A DNA stretch of 64,000 nucleotides from Alistipes sp. (lineage in GTDB: Bacteria; Bacteroidota; Bacteroidia; Bacteroidales; Rikenellaceae), in assembly GCA_017531305.1 (NCBI GenBank), contig JAFXLG010000044.1, positions 1 through 64,000 of the forward strand. The letters are read 5' to 3'. The notes under the pieces were generated by a model. The model was not told the DNA's origin. It did not search any database and saw only the letters and a program-made list of their open reading frames with translations. The translations under genes were made by a program, and so were the position numbers. Numbering within the stretch: the stretch's first letter is position 1; every line of letters begins with the position of its first letter. Below are positions 34,486 through 42,901 of this stretch, piece after piece.

Positions 34486-35136
34486 TTATTTATTGTTGTA
34501 CTTGTGGTTAAGAATATGTCCTGGAATCACCATCATAAATAGGAAAATGGCAGCAAAAAGAAGTGTTTCGCAATTTATCCACTCTGCGCGAGTTATGTTG
34601 TCGTGTAATTCAATAAAACGTACCATCAACCAACGACTAATTGGGAATAGTATAGAAGAGACCATGGCTACGATACCACATATCTTGGTCGCCTTGTTGC
34701 GGATGATGTATCCTGTCATTGTGGTGCCTATTCCACACATTATGATTGTGAGGAATAAGATCGGTGTGTGGTAGAAAACACCTACAACCATAATCCAAAG
34801 GAATGAAATGCCTAACACTGTCCAAATGATCGATATTACGCGATCGATCAGATTTTGCGCTCCCTGTTGCTTGTGCTTGCCAAAAATTAGCATGCCGATC
34901 CAACCTACAATGGGGATTGCGAGCCACAGCCATGCTGGTACATACCACTCATGGGGTGCTGCGTTTTGTAGCTTGTAGGAAGTCATAAAATAGACAAGTA
35001 GTGATACGATGACCGTTGTATAACCCCAAATTAGAAATGGAGTCCCCGAATTGCGCGCCAAGCGCGTGCGTGAGTCGTTGATCATTGAGGTAATGAGTTC
35101 TAAACTCTGAGCCTCGGTTAATTTGTTTTCTTGCAT
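34486..35136 (-). CDS. Membrane protein, sister copy 1
   Basis: A 216-residue protein of unknown function, sister of the next gene: same N-terminus (LELITSMINDSRTRLARNSG), about six membrane helices and a VIPGHILNHK end. The conserved charged N-terminus (INDSRTRLARN) probably lies in the cytoplasm and could touch the winged-helix protein encoded in the same operon, but that is inference. First gene of the operon, with a good promoter 78 bases upstream. Confidence 0.8.
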   Translation of the reverse strand: MQENKLTEAQSLELITSMINDSRTRLARNSGTPFLIWGYTTVIVSLLVYFMTSYKLQNAAPHEWYVPAWLWLAIPIVGWIGMLIFGKHKQQGAQNLIDRVISIIWTVLGISFLWIMVVGVFYHTPILFLTIIMCGIGTTMTGYIIRNKATKICGIVAMVSSILFPISRWLMVRFIELHDNITRAEWINCETLLFAAIFLFMMVIPGHILNHKYNNK

Positions 35137-35213
35137 AGTTTTGAGTGTTAAAAGTTAATTGTAATTTGTCGAGTGGGGTGTCGGGGTTGCCCGAACTAAA
35201 CCTTTCTCTGGTA

Positions 35214-35245
35214 CAAATATAAAGTAGTTTATTTTATAAACCAAA
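35214..35245 (-). promoter_or_regulatory. Promoter of the membrane-protein/winged-helix operon
   Basis: On the minus strand TTTG (35245-35242), 20 bases, TATATTTG (35221-35214). Both are exact. The leader of about 70 bases holds a G/C-rich stretch (35171-35194) near the start of the message. Confidence 0.75.
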
Positions 35246-35277
35246 TTTTTAGAACAATATTTTTAATAAAGAATATT

Positions 35278-35311
35278 TTTGTTTCGTGAGCGAATCAAAA
35301 GATTATATTTG
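35278..35311 (+). promoter_or_regulatory. Promoter of the unidentified RNA gene
   Basis: TTTG (35278-35281), 22 bases, TATATTTG (35304-35311). The -7 box is exact and the spacing is a little long. It points away from the promoter at 35214-35245 and has no protein gene in front of it. Confidence 0.65.
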
Positions 35312-35315
35312 TGCG

Positions 35316-35575
35316 TCAGCCCCAATCTCGACAGAAGCATTGGCGAAGAGAGGGCTGAGGGGTAGCGCTAAAAAGTAGCATAAACGAATGTTAAAAGCTA
35401 AAGAAAACCTGTGCTACGATAGGAGATGGAAACTTCCCTTGTGCTATAAATTAAGTATAGAGACTCCAATCCTCGCATACACTCGGTGGAGTGACGTGCC
35501 AAGAAACCTTATATCAGTAATATCCTTTAGCGAAATTCGCTACCATTAATAAAACACCCGTTACGGGTGAATTTT
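35316..35575 (+). ncRNA. Unidentified structured non-coding RNA, about 260 bases
   Basis: No open frame follows the promoter at 35278-35311; instead the sequence folds into several hairpins: 35316-35322 with 35352-35358 (TCAGCCC arm, inner helix 35323-35326 with 35339-35342), 35375-35380 with 35412-35417, 35463-35468 with 35487-35492, 35528-35534 with 35536-35542 and a terminator-like 35555-35560 with 35564-35569 followed by ATTTTG. It lacks the conserved cores of RNase P RNA, tmRNA and SRP RNA as far as I can see. It may be a known Bacteroidales RNA family that I cannot name, or new. Ends are estimates. Confidence 0.5.
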
Positions 35576-35592
35576 GAATTGCCCTGTTGGTC

Positions 35593-36111
35593 CTATAATA
35601 TCTTTTGCATCAGAATCTCATCCAAAGCCCCCTCAGGGGTGAGTATCCACTCTCGGCGGCGACCACATTCTGTATATTCAGCTTTGGCAAAAAGACGCTG
35701 ACTTGCCTCGTTGTCAGCCGTTACCGAACACCATAGCTGATGCAGATGGAGTATCTGTCGGGCATACTGCTCCAACGCCATGAGAGCATCAAAGCCTAAG
35801 CCTTGCGCACGATGTCCAGAATCGACAATTATCCCCACGCCTGCGCGCTTGTTGTGCGGATCAAACTCGAAGATATCCACCGCACCCACCGCCTGCCCAT
35901 TATGCTCGATGACCAGACGCATCTGACGCGTAGCATATATGTCAAATTGCTGCTCCTCAATAAGTCGAGAAAGCACATGGCGAGAAAACGGGGCAATAGT
36001 CCCGCTTACTCGCCATACTTGCGTGTCGTTCTCCCAGCCATACATGAGCTCCAGATCTTCTGGCTCAAGGGCTCTCAGAGAGCAAATTTTCCCTTCTATG
36101 TTCATACCCAT
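35593..36111 (-). CDS. GNAT N-acetyltransferase, SpeG/RimJ-like
   Basis: A 172-residue acetyl-CoA-dependent transferase. The CoA-binding stretch is DSGHRAQGLGFDALMAL (pattern R-x-x-G-x-G/A), after the core strands CSLRALEPEDLELMYGWEND and AVGAVDIFEFD. It may act on a polyamine or protein N-terminus; the substrate is unknown. I choose the start at MGMNIEGK (36111), 8 bases after the ROK gene's stop; MNIEGK (36105) is also possible. Probably co-transcribed with the ROK regulator. Confidence 0.85.
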   Translation of the reverse strand: MGMNIEGKICSLRALEPEDLELMYGWENDTQVWRVSGTIAPFSRHVLSRLIEEQQFDIYATRQMRLVIEHNGQAVGAVDIFEFDPHNKRAGVGIIVDSGHRAQGLGFDALMALEQYARQILHLHQLWCSVTADNEASQRLFAKAEYTECGRRREWILTPEGALDEILMQKIL

Positions 36112-36119
36112 CGTGGGGG

Positions 36120-37349
36120 TTACAATCCTATGATCTTGTTGTGTATAAGCATCGCTACACCCCATGCGTTGGCACTCTCGGTCATCTTCGACTGGCGGAA
36201 TTTGGTATCCTTATATACCAAGTTGAGCGAGTACTTGTTGGTCGATGATTTGAGTGGCAACATGATATAATCACCTGCCATAGCCAGATTACCACCTACG
36301 ATTACGGTCTCAGGATTAAACGTGTTGATAAGGAATGCCACAGCCTTGCCCAACTTCTCGCCTACCTCCTCGATAAGCTCAATGGAGAGGTTGTCATCGT
36401 TCTGTGCCGCAGCTATGATGTCGTTGATATGGATCTGCTCACCACGATCGTACTTCTCGCGCAGGATTGTGTTCACGCCACTCTTGATAAGCGTAATGAG
36501 TTTCTCCTCTATGGCGATACCCGAAACCTCGGTCTCCAAACAGCCCTTCTTACCACAGGCGCAGATCTTCTCGTTGTCGAAGAATGGGATATGTCCGAAC
36601 TCGCCCGCAAAGCCATTTTTACCATAATATAGCTTGCCGTCAATCACGATGCCGATAGCCACACCACGACCCAAATGCAGATAAATCACATCACTCTCGC
36701 CCTTTGATTTGCCACAATTATACTCGGCGTAGCATCTTGCACGAGTGTCATTCTCGAGCAATACTCTGATGCCGACTCTCTCCTGAATAATATCGCGGAG
36801 CGACTCATCGCTTGATGTGAAGTAGGCGTAGCTACGTCCCGCCTCGGGATTTACTCGACCTACGATAGATACACCCAAGCCAAGAATCTTGCCACGGTCA
36901 ACACCACATTCGTTGATGAAGTTTTCGATGTTAGAACATATCTTCTCCAGACATTGTGGGCGGTTCTGCAACTCAAATGATGTGTCGATAACCTCCTTGA
37001 TGATGTTGTTCTGAAGGTCGGTAATGACAAATGTCATGTTGTCACGAGCGATGTTGACTCCAGCAAAATAAATCGCCGAATTAGCCAATCCGAAGACGTT
37101 TGGGCGTCTTCCTCCTGGGGTCTCCACCTTACCCAAATCGTTGACGATATTATCCTCGATCAACTCCTGAACAAGTTTGGTGATTGTCGGTACGCTGATG
37201 TGCAACTCTTTGGTTAGCTCCGAGAGAGTGCATTCGCCGTTTACAGCCATGTAGGCTATAATGTTACGCTTGATGACATTATTTTTGTGAGTAATACCTT
37301 TCAGATTCTTATCAGGCTCGATGTTGAAAAATTGTGCAAGCGATGACAT
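36120..37349 (-). CDS. ROK-family (NagC/XylR-type) transcription repressor
   Basis: A 409-residue sugar-responsive regulator. The N-terminal winged helix (about 25-85: CTLSELTKELHISVPTITKLV) is followed by a sugar-kinase-like ROK domain with the zinc motif CACGKKGCLE, EFGHIPF and the LGLGVSIVG nucleotide-site strand. Such repressors bind sugars and release DNA. Which genes it controls here is not visible; GNAT follows it. It has its own promoter. Confidence 0.92.
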   Translation of the reverse strand: MSSLAQFFNIEPDKNLKGITHKNNVIKRNIIAYMAVNGECTLSELTKELHISVPTITKLVQELIEDNIVNDLGKVETPGGRRPNVFGLANSAIYFAGVNIARDNMTFVITDLQNNIIKEVIDTSFELQNRPQCLEKICSNIENFINECGVDRGKILGLGVSIVGRVNPEAGRSYAYFTSSDESLRDIIQERVGIRVLLENDTRARCYAEYNCGKSKGESDVIYLHLGRGVAIGIVIDGKLYYGKNGFAGEFGHIPFFDNEKICACGKKGCLETEVSGIAIEEKLITLIKSGVNTILREKYDRGEQIHINDIIAAAQNDDNLSIELIEEVGEKLGKAVAFLINTFNPETVIVGGNLAMAGDYIMLPLKSSTNKYSLNLVYKDTKFRQSKMTESANAWGVAMLIHNKIIGL

Positions 37350-37390
37350 AGTGGTAATGTATTTATAAGGTTTATTGTCTGCTTTTTCTG

Positions 37391-37421
37391 CAAAAATAAC
37401 GAAATTAAATTAAAAAGTCAA
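37391..37421 (-). promoter_or_regulatory. Promoter of the ROK repressor gene
   Basis: On the minus strand TTG (37421-37419), 20 bases, TATTTTTG (37398-37391); start codon 42 bases downstream. Apart from this and the fabD promoter, the 339-base gap 37350-37688 shows only A+T-rich DNA. Confidence 0.65.
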
Positions 37422-37595
37422 TAAATTTTTAAATTATTTTAACAAATTTTGTAAAAATTAGACTTCTGAACTGCAGACTATATAATATTTACATATTGTC
37501 TCGGAATTTTACACTCCAAATAAAGTAATGGAGGGTTGTTGATGCCGATTGAGCTATAATTGTGCGTTATGGGAATAATTTAGAGAAAGCAGAAT

Positions 37596-37627
37596 TTTGG
37601 AAAATTGACTTATTGGTAATACCTTTG
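37596..37627 (+). promoter_or_regulatory. Promoter of fabD
   Basis: TTTG (37596-37599), 20 bases, TACCTTTG (37620-37627). Both are exact. It supports the start codon at 37689, since the open frame itself begins at the box. Confidence 0.8.
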
Positions 37628-37688
37628 CGTGCGGAAACCAATCAGAAATAAAAACGAGTTTGTCGCGGACTCTAAAACAATAGGAAAG

Positions 37689-38570
37689 ATGAAAAAAGCA
37701 TATGTTTTCCCTGGTCAGGGATCCCAGTTCACAGGAATGGGAAAAGACCTGTATGAAAATAGTGAGCGTGCGAAGGCTCTTTTTGATAAGGCAAACGAGA
37801 TTCTCGGATTCTCTATCACAGATATCATGTTCGAGGGTAGTGCCGAGGAGCTTAAGCAGACCAAAGTTACTCAGCCTGCAGTATTCCTTCACTCTGTTAT
37901 TTTGGCGGAGGTTTTGGGTGTAGAGCCTCAGGCGGTGGCAGGTCATTCGCTCGGTGAGTTCTCAGCATTGGTCGTTGCTGGAGCTTTGTCTTTTGAGGAT
38001 GGTTTGCGTTTGGTAGCAAAGCGTGCCATGGCTATGCAGAAGTGTTGCGAGGCGCAGCCGGGTGCTATGGCGGCGATACTTGCATTGGAGGATGAGGTGG
38101 TTGAGCAGATTTGTGACCAGACTGAGGGTGTGGTTGTTGCTGCTAATTATAATTGCCCAGGTCAGTTGGTAATCTCTGGTGCGAGTGAGTCGGTTGATGC
38201 TGCTTGCGAGAAGCTCAAGGCTGCAGGTGCTCGCCGTGCATTGCGTTTGCCTGTGGGCGGAGCGTTCCACTCTCCACTTATGGAGGCTGCTCGTGAGGAG
38301 TTGGAGCAGGCTATCGCCGAGGTTGAATTCCATACTCCTAAATGTCCAATATACCAGAATGTGGATGCTAAGCCACAGAGCGATCCAGAGCAGATCAAGC
38401 AGAATTTGATTGCGCAGCTTACGGCTCCCGTGCGCTGGACCCAGATTATGCGCGAGATGGTTGCCGATGGCGTAGATTCATTCGTGGAGCTTGGTCCTGG
38501 CGCAGTACTTCAGGGCATGTTCAAGAAATTAGGTGCCCAAGTCGAGGTAGAGTCAAAGGCTACGGTATAA
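37689..38570 (+). CDS. fabD: Malonyl-CoA:acyl carrier protein transacylase
   Basis: A 293-residue cytoplasmic enzyme that loads malonyl groups on acyl carrier protein for fatty acid synthesis. FPGQGSQ opens the chain, the catalytic serine is S87 in GHSLGE, and the histidine is in GGAFHSPLM; QNVDA and GPG near the end are also typical. I start it at MKKAYVFP, which gives the normal length. It stands alone, not in a fab cluster, and is closed by a strong terminator. Confidence 0.96.
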   Translation: MKKAYVFPGQGSQFTGMGKDLYENSERAKALFDKANEILGFSITDIMFEGSAEELKQTKVTQPAVFLHSVILAEVLGVEPQAVAGHSLGEFSALVVAGALSFEDGLRLVAKRAMAMQKCCEAQPGAMAAILALEDEVVEQICDQTEGVVVAANYNCPGQLVISGASESVDAACEKLKAAGARRALRLPVGGAFHSPLMEAAREELEQAIAEVEFHTPKCPIYQNVDAKPQSDPEQIKQNLIAQLTAPVRWTQIMREMVADGVDSFVELGPGAVLQGMFKKLGAQVEVESKATV

Positions 38571-38581
38571 TACTTTATAAT

Positions 38582-38616
38582 AATAGAGCGATCCGCGTTG
38601 GATCGCTCTATTATTT
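38582..38616 (+). terminator. Terminator of fabD
   Basis: 38582-38594 pairs perfectly with 38600-38612 (13 bp, loop GCGTT), followed by ATTTTAG. It stands between fabD and the convergent GH5 gene. Confidence 0.88.
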
Positions 38617-38645
38617 TAGACCATGTTAAGGAAAATTCAGAGGTA

Positions 38646-39725
38646 TCATTTCCCTGTCAGAGCCTTTATCATTTCGTGTTGGATTTTTCCTCCTCTAATT
38701 ATGCCGAAGCCACCCTTATAGTCCCATGCCGTGTAGCCAATTCCATATTTTTCGCAAATTGAAACAATGTCTCGGTACCATCTGATTCGGGATGGCTCAT
38801 CGGCTCCATGTATTGCGCCGAACTCTCCTAAATATAGTGGTTTGCCCATCCTCATTGCGGCATCGTAGGCTTGTTTGATCTGTTGCTCCAGAGTCGAAAT
38901 ATCGTTATATCCGCCATCGCTTGCCAACCATCCAAATTTATCCTTCAAGGCTTTTGGGAGTTTCTCGGCAGCCTCCTTATCTGCCATCACACCTGGGTAG
39001 GTCACATGTAGTGGATTATCCTTTTGGTCGGTCCACGAAGCTCGGAAATGGGTTAATGGGAATGGATTGTAGAAGTGGAAGCTGATGATTATATTTTTAT
39101 CCTTGGCGGGAACTTCCAGCTCTTTAACCATATCGAACGATTGCCAACGATTAGCTCCGATTATGATTTTTCGCTTTGGCTCAAGCTCTCTGACCACCTT
39201 CAAGCAGTTATTTACAATCTGGTTCCACACCTTAGGATCATCTGCTACAGGCTCATTCATCAACTCGTATGCAACCATCGAGTGAGGATAACCTTTTAAC
39301 TCGGCTGATATCTTGCGCCAGCAATCGTAGAACTGCTCTTGTGCCTGAGGTTGGGTGAAAAGAGGTTTCTCGGAAGCGTTGAAGTGGTGTGTGCGAAGAA
39401 TGTGCAGATCGACCACTGCTCTTAATTTAAACTCCTTGCACCATGCCAATGCGTTGTGCAGCAGGGTAAACGCCTCCTCCTCTGGATTAAGCTGCTCGTC
39501 AAACATCTGCTCCTCATCGATAGGAATGCGGATGTGGTCAAAGCCCTGCTCGGCGATGAATTTGACATCTTCACGAGTGAATTTCTTGGCTCTGACATCG
39601 CCTCTGTCGCTGGATTGCGAGAGCCAATGGCTGATGTTTATACCACGATGTAAATCAAATTTCTGGGCATTGGCGGGAAAAGCAAAAATCAGTGCCGCCA
39701 CGAAAATTAGCAGACGTTGTGCCAT
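38646..39725 (-). CDS. Exported GH5 beta-glycanase (endoglucanase-like)
   Basis: A 359-residue TIM-barrel enzyme with a signal peptide (to about residue 20, PANAQ). The acid/base glutamate is in YELMNEP, the nucleophile glutamate in YLGEFGA, and DHIRIP, FHFYNP and TAWDYKGGFG are other GH5 segments. It should cut a beta-linked glucan or related chain outside the cytoplasm or in the periplasm; exact substrate is open. Transcribed alone, 42 bases after a TATCTTTG box. Confidence 0.9.
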   Translation of the reverse strand: MAQRLLIFVAALIFAFPANAQKFDLHRGINISHWLSQSSDRGDVRAKKFTREDVKFIAEQGFDHIRIPIDEEQMFDEQLNPEEEAFTLLHNALAWCKEFKLRAVVDLHILRTHHFNASEKPLFTQPQAQEQFYDCWRKISAELKGYPHSMVAYELMNEPVADDPKVWNQIVNNCLKVVRELEPKRKIIIGANRWQSFDMVKELEVPAKDKNIIISFHFYNPFPLTHFRASWTDQKDNPLHVTYPGVMADKEAAEKLPKALKDKFGWLASDGGYNDISTLEQQIKQAYDAAMRMGKPLYLGEFGAIHGADEPSRIRWYRDIVSICEKYGIGYTAWDYKGGFGIIRGGKIQHEMIKALTGK

Positions 39726-39766
39726 AAGTTGAAGGTTTTAAGGGTTATTCAAAACGGATTCTAAAG

Positions 39767-39774
39767 CAAAGATA
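39767..39774 (-). promoter_or_regulatory. -7 box of the GH5 gene
   Basis: The minus strand reads TATCTTTG, an exact match; no good -33 element. Confidence 0.45.
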
Positions 39775-39815
39775 TTAAAATAATCTTAATTTATTGCTGC
39801 TCTGCGTGGCTATCT

Positions 39816-39845
39816 TTTGCAATTATAAAAAATGTATTACCTTTG
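39816..39845 (+). promoter_or_regulatory. Promoter of metK
   Basis: TTTG (39816-39819), 18 bases, TACCTTTG (39838-39845). It places the message start near 39852, just before the riboswitch fold. Confidence 0.75.
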
Positions 39846-39855
39846 CCCCCAAAAA

Positions 39856-39910
39856 TGATGTGGAAGGATTTGGACTGCTTGCAACCACGAAAAAAATGCT
39901 AAACCAGGCA
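39856..39910 (+). promoter_or_regulatory. Probable SAM-II riboswitch in the metK leader
   Basis: P1 forms between 39859-39863 and 39885-39889 (GTGG with CCAC core). The loop 39864-39884 contains GATTTGG and TTGCAA, and downstream GCTAAACCAGG (39898-39908) follows an A-rich stretch, matching the layout of SAM-II RNAs (GAUUUA, UUGCAA, GCUAAA). The pseudoknot would pair TTTGG of the loop with CCAGG; known examples have CC with GG there, so the pair is kept with bases swapped. S-adenosylmethionine would then lower expression of its own synthase. Confidence 0.7.
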
Positions 39911-39976
39911 ATTTAAGTTATACGACAGTCAAACTTCCATACGTTAAATGTTTAAATCTAATAAAACTTTTAAAGT

Positions 39977-41281
39977 ATGGCTTTTTTATTTACATCGGAG
40001 TCTGTTTCTGAGGGACATCCAGATAAGGTTTCGGATCAGATTTCGGATGCAATTCTTGATGAATTTTTACGTCACGACTCTCAGTCTAAAGTGGCTTGCG
40101 AGACACTCTGTACGACAGGTTTGGTGGTTGTTGCTGGCGAGGTGCGCTCGGAGGCTTATGTCGATATCCAGAGTGTAGCACGCCGCGTGATCGACAAGAT
40201 TGGTTATAACAAAAGCGAGTATCAGTTTGATGCTGCATCGTGCGGTATCCTCTCGGCAATCCATGAGCAGTCGTCAGATATCAATCAGGGCGTTGTTCGT
40301 GAGCAGGCAGAGGAGCAGGGTGCTGGCGATCAGGGTATCATGTTTGGTTACGCTTGTAACGAGACTCGCGAGTATATGCCTGCAACACTTATCCTCTCGC
40401 ACGTTATCCTCAAGGAGTTGGCAGTTATCCGCCGCGAGGGTGAGGTGATGACATATCTGCGTCCCGACTCTAAGAGTCAGGTGACTATGGAGTATGATGA
40501 GCAGAGTGGTAAGCCATTGCGAGTTCACACTATCGTGGTTTCGACTCAGCACGATGAGTTCGTTTTGCCTACCGCCGAGCGTTCGGAGAAAGAGGCTGAG
40601 AAGATGATGCAGGAGCTTATCCGCAAGGATGTTCGTGAGATCTTGATTCCACGCGTAAAGGCTCGCTTGGAGCGTGCTAATGACCGTTTGGCAGATCTGA
40701 TCGGAGATGATTACATCCTACATGTTAACCCTACAGGTAAGTTTGTTATCGGTGGTCCTCATGGCGATACTGGCTTGACAGGTCGAAAAATCATCGTTGA
40801 TACCTACGGCGGTCGTGGAGCACATGGTGGCGGCGCATTCTCAGGTAAGGATTCTTCTAAGGTGGATCGTTCGGCAGCCTATGCGGCTCGCCATATCGCT
40901 AAGAATATGGTTGCGGCAGGTGTCGCAGATGAGGTATTGGTACAGCTCAGCTATGCTATCGGTATTGCGCAGCCATTGTCGGTATATGTAGATACTTACT
41001 CTTCGAAGCGTCCTGCTCAGTTGGAGGGTATGACCGATGGCGAGATCGCTCGCAAGATCGAGAAGCTCTTTGATCTGCGTCCTGCAGCTATCGTAGAGCG
41101 TTTTGGTTTGAAGAATCCTATTTTTGAGGCTACGGCTTCTTACGGTCACTTCGGTAATCGCCCTTACACCAAGGTCGAGAAGGTTTGGGAGAATGGCGTA
41201 GAGGTTGAGCGTGAGATCGAGTTCTTCGGCTGGGAGCGTTTGGATGCTGTTGATATGATCAAGAAGGAGTTTGGGTTGTAA
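39977..41281 (+). CDS. metK: S-adenosylmethionine synthase
   Basis: A 434-residue cytoplasmic enzyme making S-adenosylmethionine from methionine and ATP. Signatures [12 protein letters not shown] and [16 protein letters not shown] are complete, with [14 protein letters not shown] at the N-terminus. It is longer than the 384-residue Escherichia coli enzyme because of an insertion around residues 150-240, a usual feature in Bacteroidota. The leader of about 125 bases carries a probable SAM-II riboswitch. Eight C in a row (41292-41299) follow the stop codon. Confidence 0.97.
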   Translation: MAFLFTSESVSEGHPDKVSDQISDAILDEFLRHDSQSKVACETLCTTGLVVVAGEVRSEAYVDIQSVARRVIDKIGYNKSEYQFDAASCGILSAIHEQSSDINQGVVREQAEEQGAGDQGIMFGYACNETREYMPATLILSHVILKELAVIRREGEVMTYLRPDSKSQVTMEYDEQSGKPLRVHTIVVSTQHDEFVLPTAERSEKEAEKMMQELIRKDVREILIPRVKARLERANDRLADLIGDDYILHVNPTGKFVIGGPHGDTGLTGRKIIVDTYGGRGAHGGGAFSGKDSSKVDRSAAYAARHIAKNMVAAGVADEVLVQLSYAIGIAQPLSVYVDTYSSKRPAQLEGMTDGEIARKIEKLFDLRPAAIVERFGLKNPIFEATASYGHFGNRPYTKVEKVWENGVEVEREIEFFGWERLDAVDMIKKEFGL

Positions 41282-41305
41282 AAATCCTGTACCCCCCCCG
41301 CTATA

Positions 41306-41348
41306 AGAAAAAGCCTATCTGACTTGCAAGTTCAGGTAGGCTTTTTCT
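41306..41348. terminator. Bidirectional terminator after metK
   Basis: 41306-41322 pairs with 41332-41348 (17 bp, A-run before and T-run after). It serves metK and the convergent gene whose stop codon starts at 41349. Confidence 0.9.
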
Positions 41349-42665
41349 TTATTTAATCTCAATAATGTGCGGATAATCGGTAACCTCCAATAGAATGTTG
41401 TCCATCTTGCCTTCGCATAGAGGGTTGGTGCCTAAAATTGGATTGTAGGCTTTGATGTTGTACTTGCGTTTGAGTTGTAGCACAACCTCTTGTTTGCCGT
41501 TGGCATAATACTCTCCCCAAACAATCAACATATAGCTGCCATCGCTCTTCTGTAAAAGAAGATCATGTACCACGTCAGTTTGCCCCTCTATCGTGTAGTT
41601 TAGTGGCTTGAGTCGCTTGGGTGAAGATTTATCGGCAAGTATCGTGGTCATGTTGTGCAGATAATGCGCAGCTTTGCGAGGACGATAATCCTTGTCAAAA
41701 AATCCGAAACTCTGATTGCCCGCTTCATCCGAACGGTCGCGCATGATATACATGGCGGTGTGGCTCCAGCCTTGAGCGAATTGCGACAGATAACATGAAA
41801 GATACATCTTTCCTTGCATATCCTCGGTCAGCGCACCCGAAATGGTTGCACCCGTCTCGGTCGTTACGCGAGGGATTTTAATCAATTGTTCTTCGGTGTA
41901 GCCCTTATGTTTTTTCAGCCATGTCGAGCCGTAATTACCATAGAGGTGATCGCCTTTGGCGGCACTTGTAGGATTGGCAGATAACCATGTCTGATTATTC
42001 TGTGGTGGAGCCCATGAGGGGTGAATGAAATAGTTGTGACAGTTTGCTACATCGGCAAAGCGCACCCCACGAAACTCCTCCTTAACAGCCATATCATCCT
42101 TCGGTACTTCGATATACTGCATGCCAACATTGTCAACCATAGCTCCTGTCTCGGTGGTTGCCCATACGGGATAACTCTTTAACGTAGGATCGGATTTTAC
42201 CGCATTGTATAGATCTCGGTGCAGACGTGCTACGGCAACCCAACTGCCGTCTCTACCGCCTTTTTCTTCCTTATAAGTTATGCCCCAATTGTTAGGCTCG
42301 TTGTTGCCCTCTATGGCAAGCAAAACGCCCAATTCTGCAATACGCTTCGATCCCACGATTAGTTGTTCGATGTTACTTCCGCCACTACCGAGGCTTGTGC
42401 TGATCTTTACTCCTGTGGCATTGTGCAGACGCTTGATGTGCTCTACCTGTTCATCGGTATGCCAACTTTCGTCGGTTCTAATCCAACGTGCTCCCAAGTA
42501 ATTAATACATTCGATAGTACGATCCACGCTCTCGGCTCGCCTATAAATAGCCGAATTTACGCCTATGCTATTTAGGAAATCGTTTGCGCTGTGTGCCTGA
42601 TGAAGATCTTGCGCCACTACGGAACAAGTGAGAAATAGAGTAAAAAAAGTCAATAAAGTTTTCAT
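41349..42665 (-). CDS. Exported clan-A glycosidase-like protein, family uncertain
   Basis: A 438-residue protein with a signal peptide (to about residue 18, CSVVAQ) and a TIM-barrel fold in which EGNNEPN looks like the acid/base glutamate and TTETGA the nucleophile, in the order found in clan GH-A. A small beta domain follows (about 350-438). I cannot place it in a numbered family. I start it at MKTLLTFF, 30 bases after a TATATTTG box. Alone in its transcription unit. Confidence 0.7.
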   Translation of the reverse strand: MKTLLTFFTLFLTCSVVAQDLHQAHSANDFLNSIGVNSAIYRRAESVDRTIECINYLGARWIRTDESWHTDEQVEHIKRLHNATGVKISTSLGSGGSNIEQLIVGSKRIAELGVLLAIEGNNEPNNWGITYKEEKGGRDGSWVAVARLHRDLYNAVKSDPTLKSYPVWATTETGAMVDNVGMQYIEVPKDDMAVKEEFRGVRFADVANCHNYFIHPSWAPPQNNQTWLSANPTSAAKGDHLYGNYGSTWLKKHKGYTEEQLIKIPRVTTETGATISGALTEDMQGKMYLSCYLSQFAQGWSHTAMYIMRDRSDEAGNQSFGFFDKDYRPRKAAHYLHNMTTILADKSSPKRLKPLNYTIEGQTDVVHDLLLQKSDGSYMLIVWGEYYANGKQEVVLQLKRKYNIKAYNPILGTNPLCEGKMDNILLEVTDYPHIIEIK

Positions 42666-42695
42666 TTCTAATAGGTTTAGATGATTCTTGTTTTG

Positions 42696-42703
42696 CAAAT
42701 ATA
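42696..42703 (-). promoter_or_regulatory. -7 box of the clan-A glycosidase-like gene
   Basis: The minus strand reads TATATTTG. It supports the start at 42665 rather than the longer frame to 42698. Confidence 0.5.
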
Positions 42704-42839
42704 CGATTATTTATTATAAATCCGTTTCTTATGCTCGGTTTGTTGGTCGAAAGGTTGATTAAGTTGTATATTTTTTGCTGAAAATTATAATAATATCGGC
42801 TTTGACTTCGTTATAGAATAAGAAAAATGAATTTTAATT

Positions 42840-42869
42840 TTTGCCTATGAGGAAAATTGCCTAATTTTG
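42840..42869 (+). promoter_or_regulatory. Promoter of the HtrA-type protease gene
   Basis: TTTG (42840-42843), 18 bases, TAATTTTG (42862-42869). Transcription near 42876 leaves a 26-base leader before 42902. Confidence 0.65.
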
Positions 42870-42901
42870 AATTATAAATGTTTTACAAAAAATTTTATTG
42901 T

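Noticed and set aside
35278..35575. tmRNA, RNase P RNA or SRP RNA at this place
   Set aside because: The conserved cores (tRNA-like ends and tag frame, GAGGAAAGTCC, and the GGAAGCAGC-type loop) are absent.
41292..41299. Run of eight C after metK as a phase-variation switch
   Set aside because: It lies between a stop codon and a terminator, not in a promoter or reading frame, so slippage would have no clear effect.
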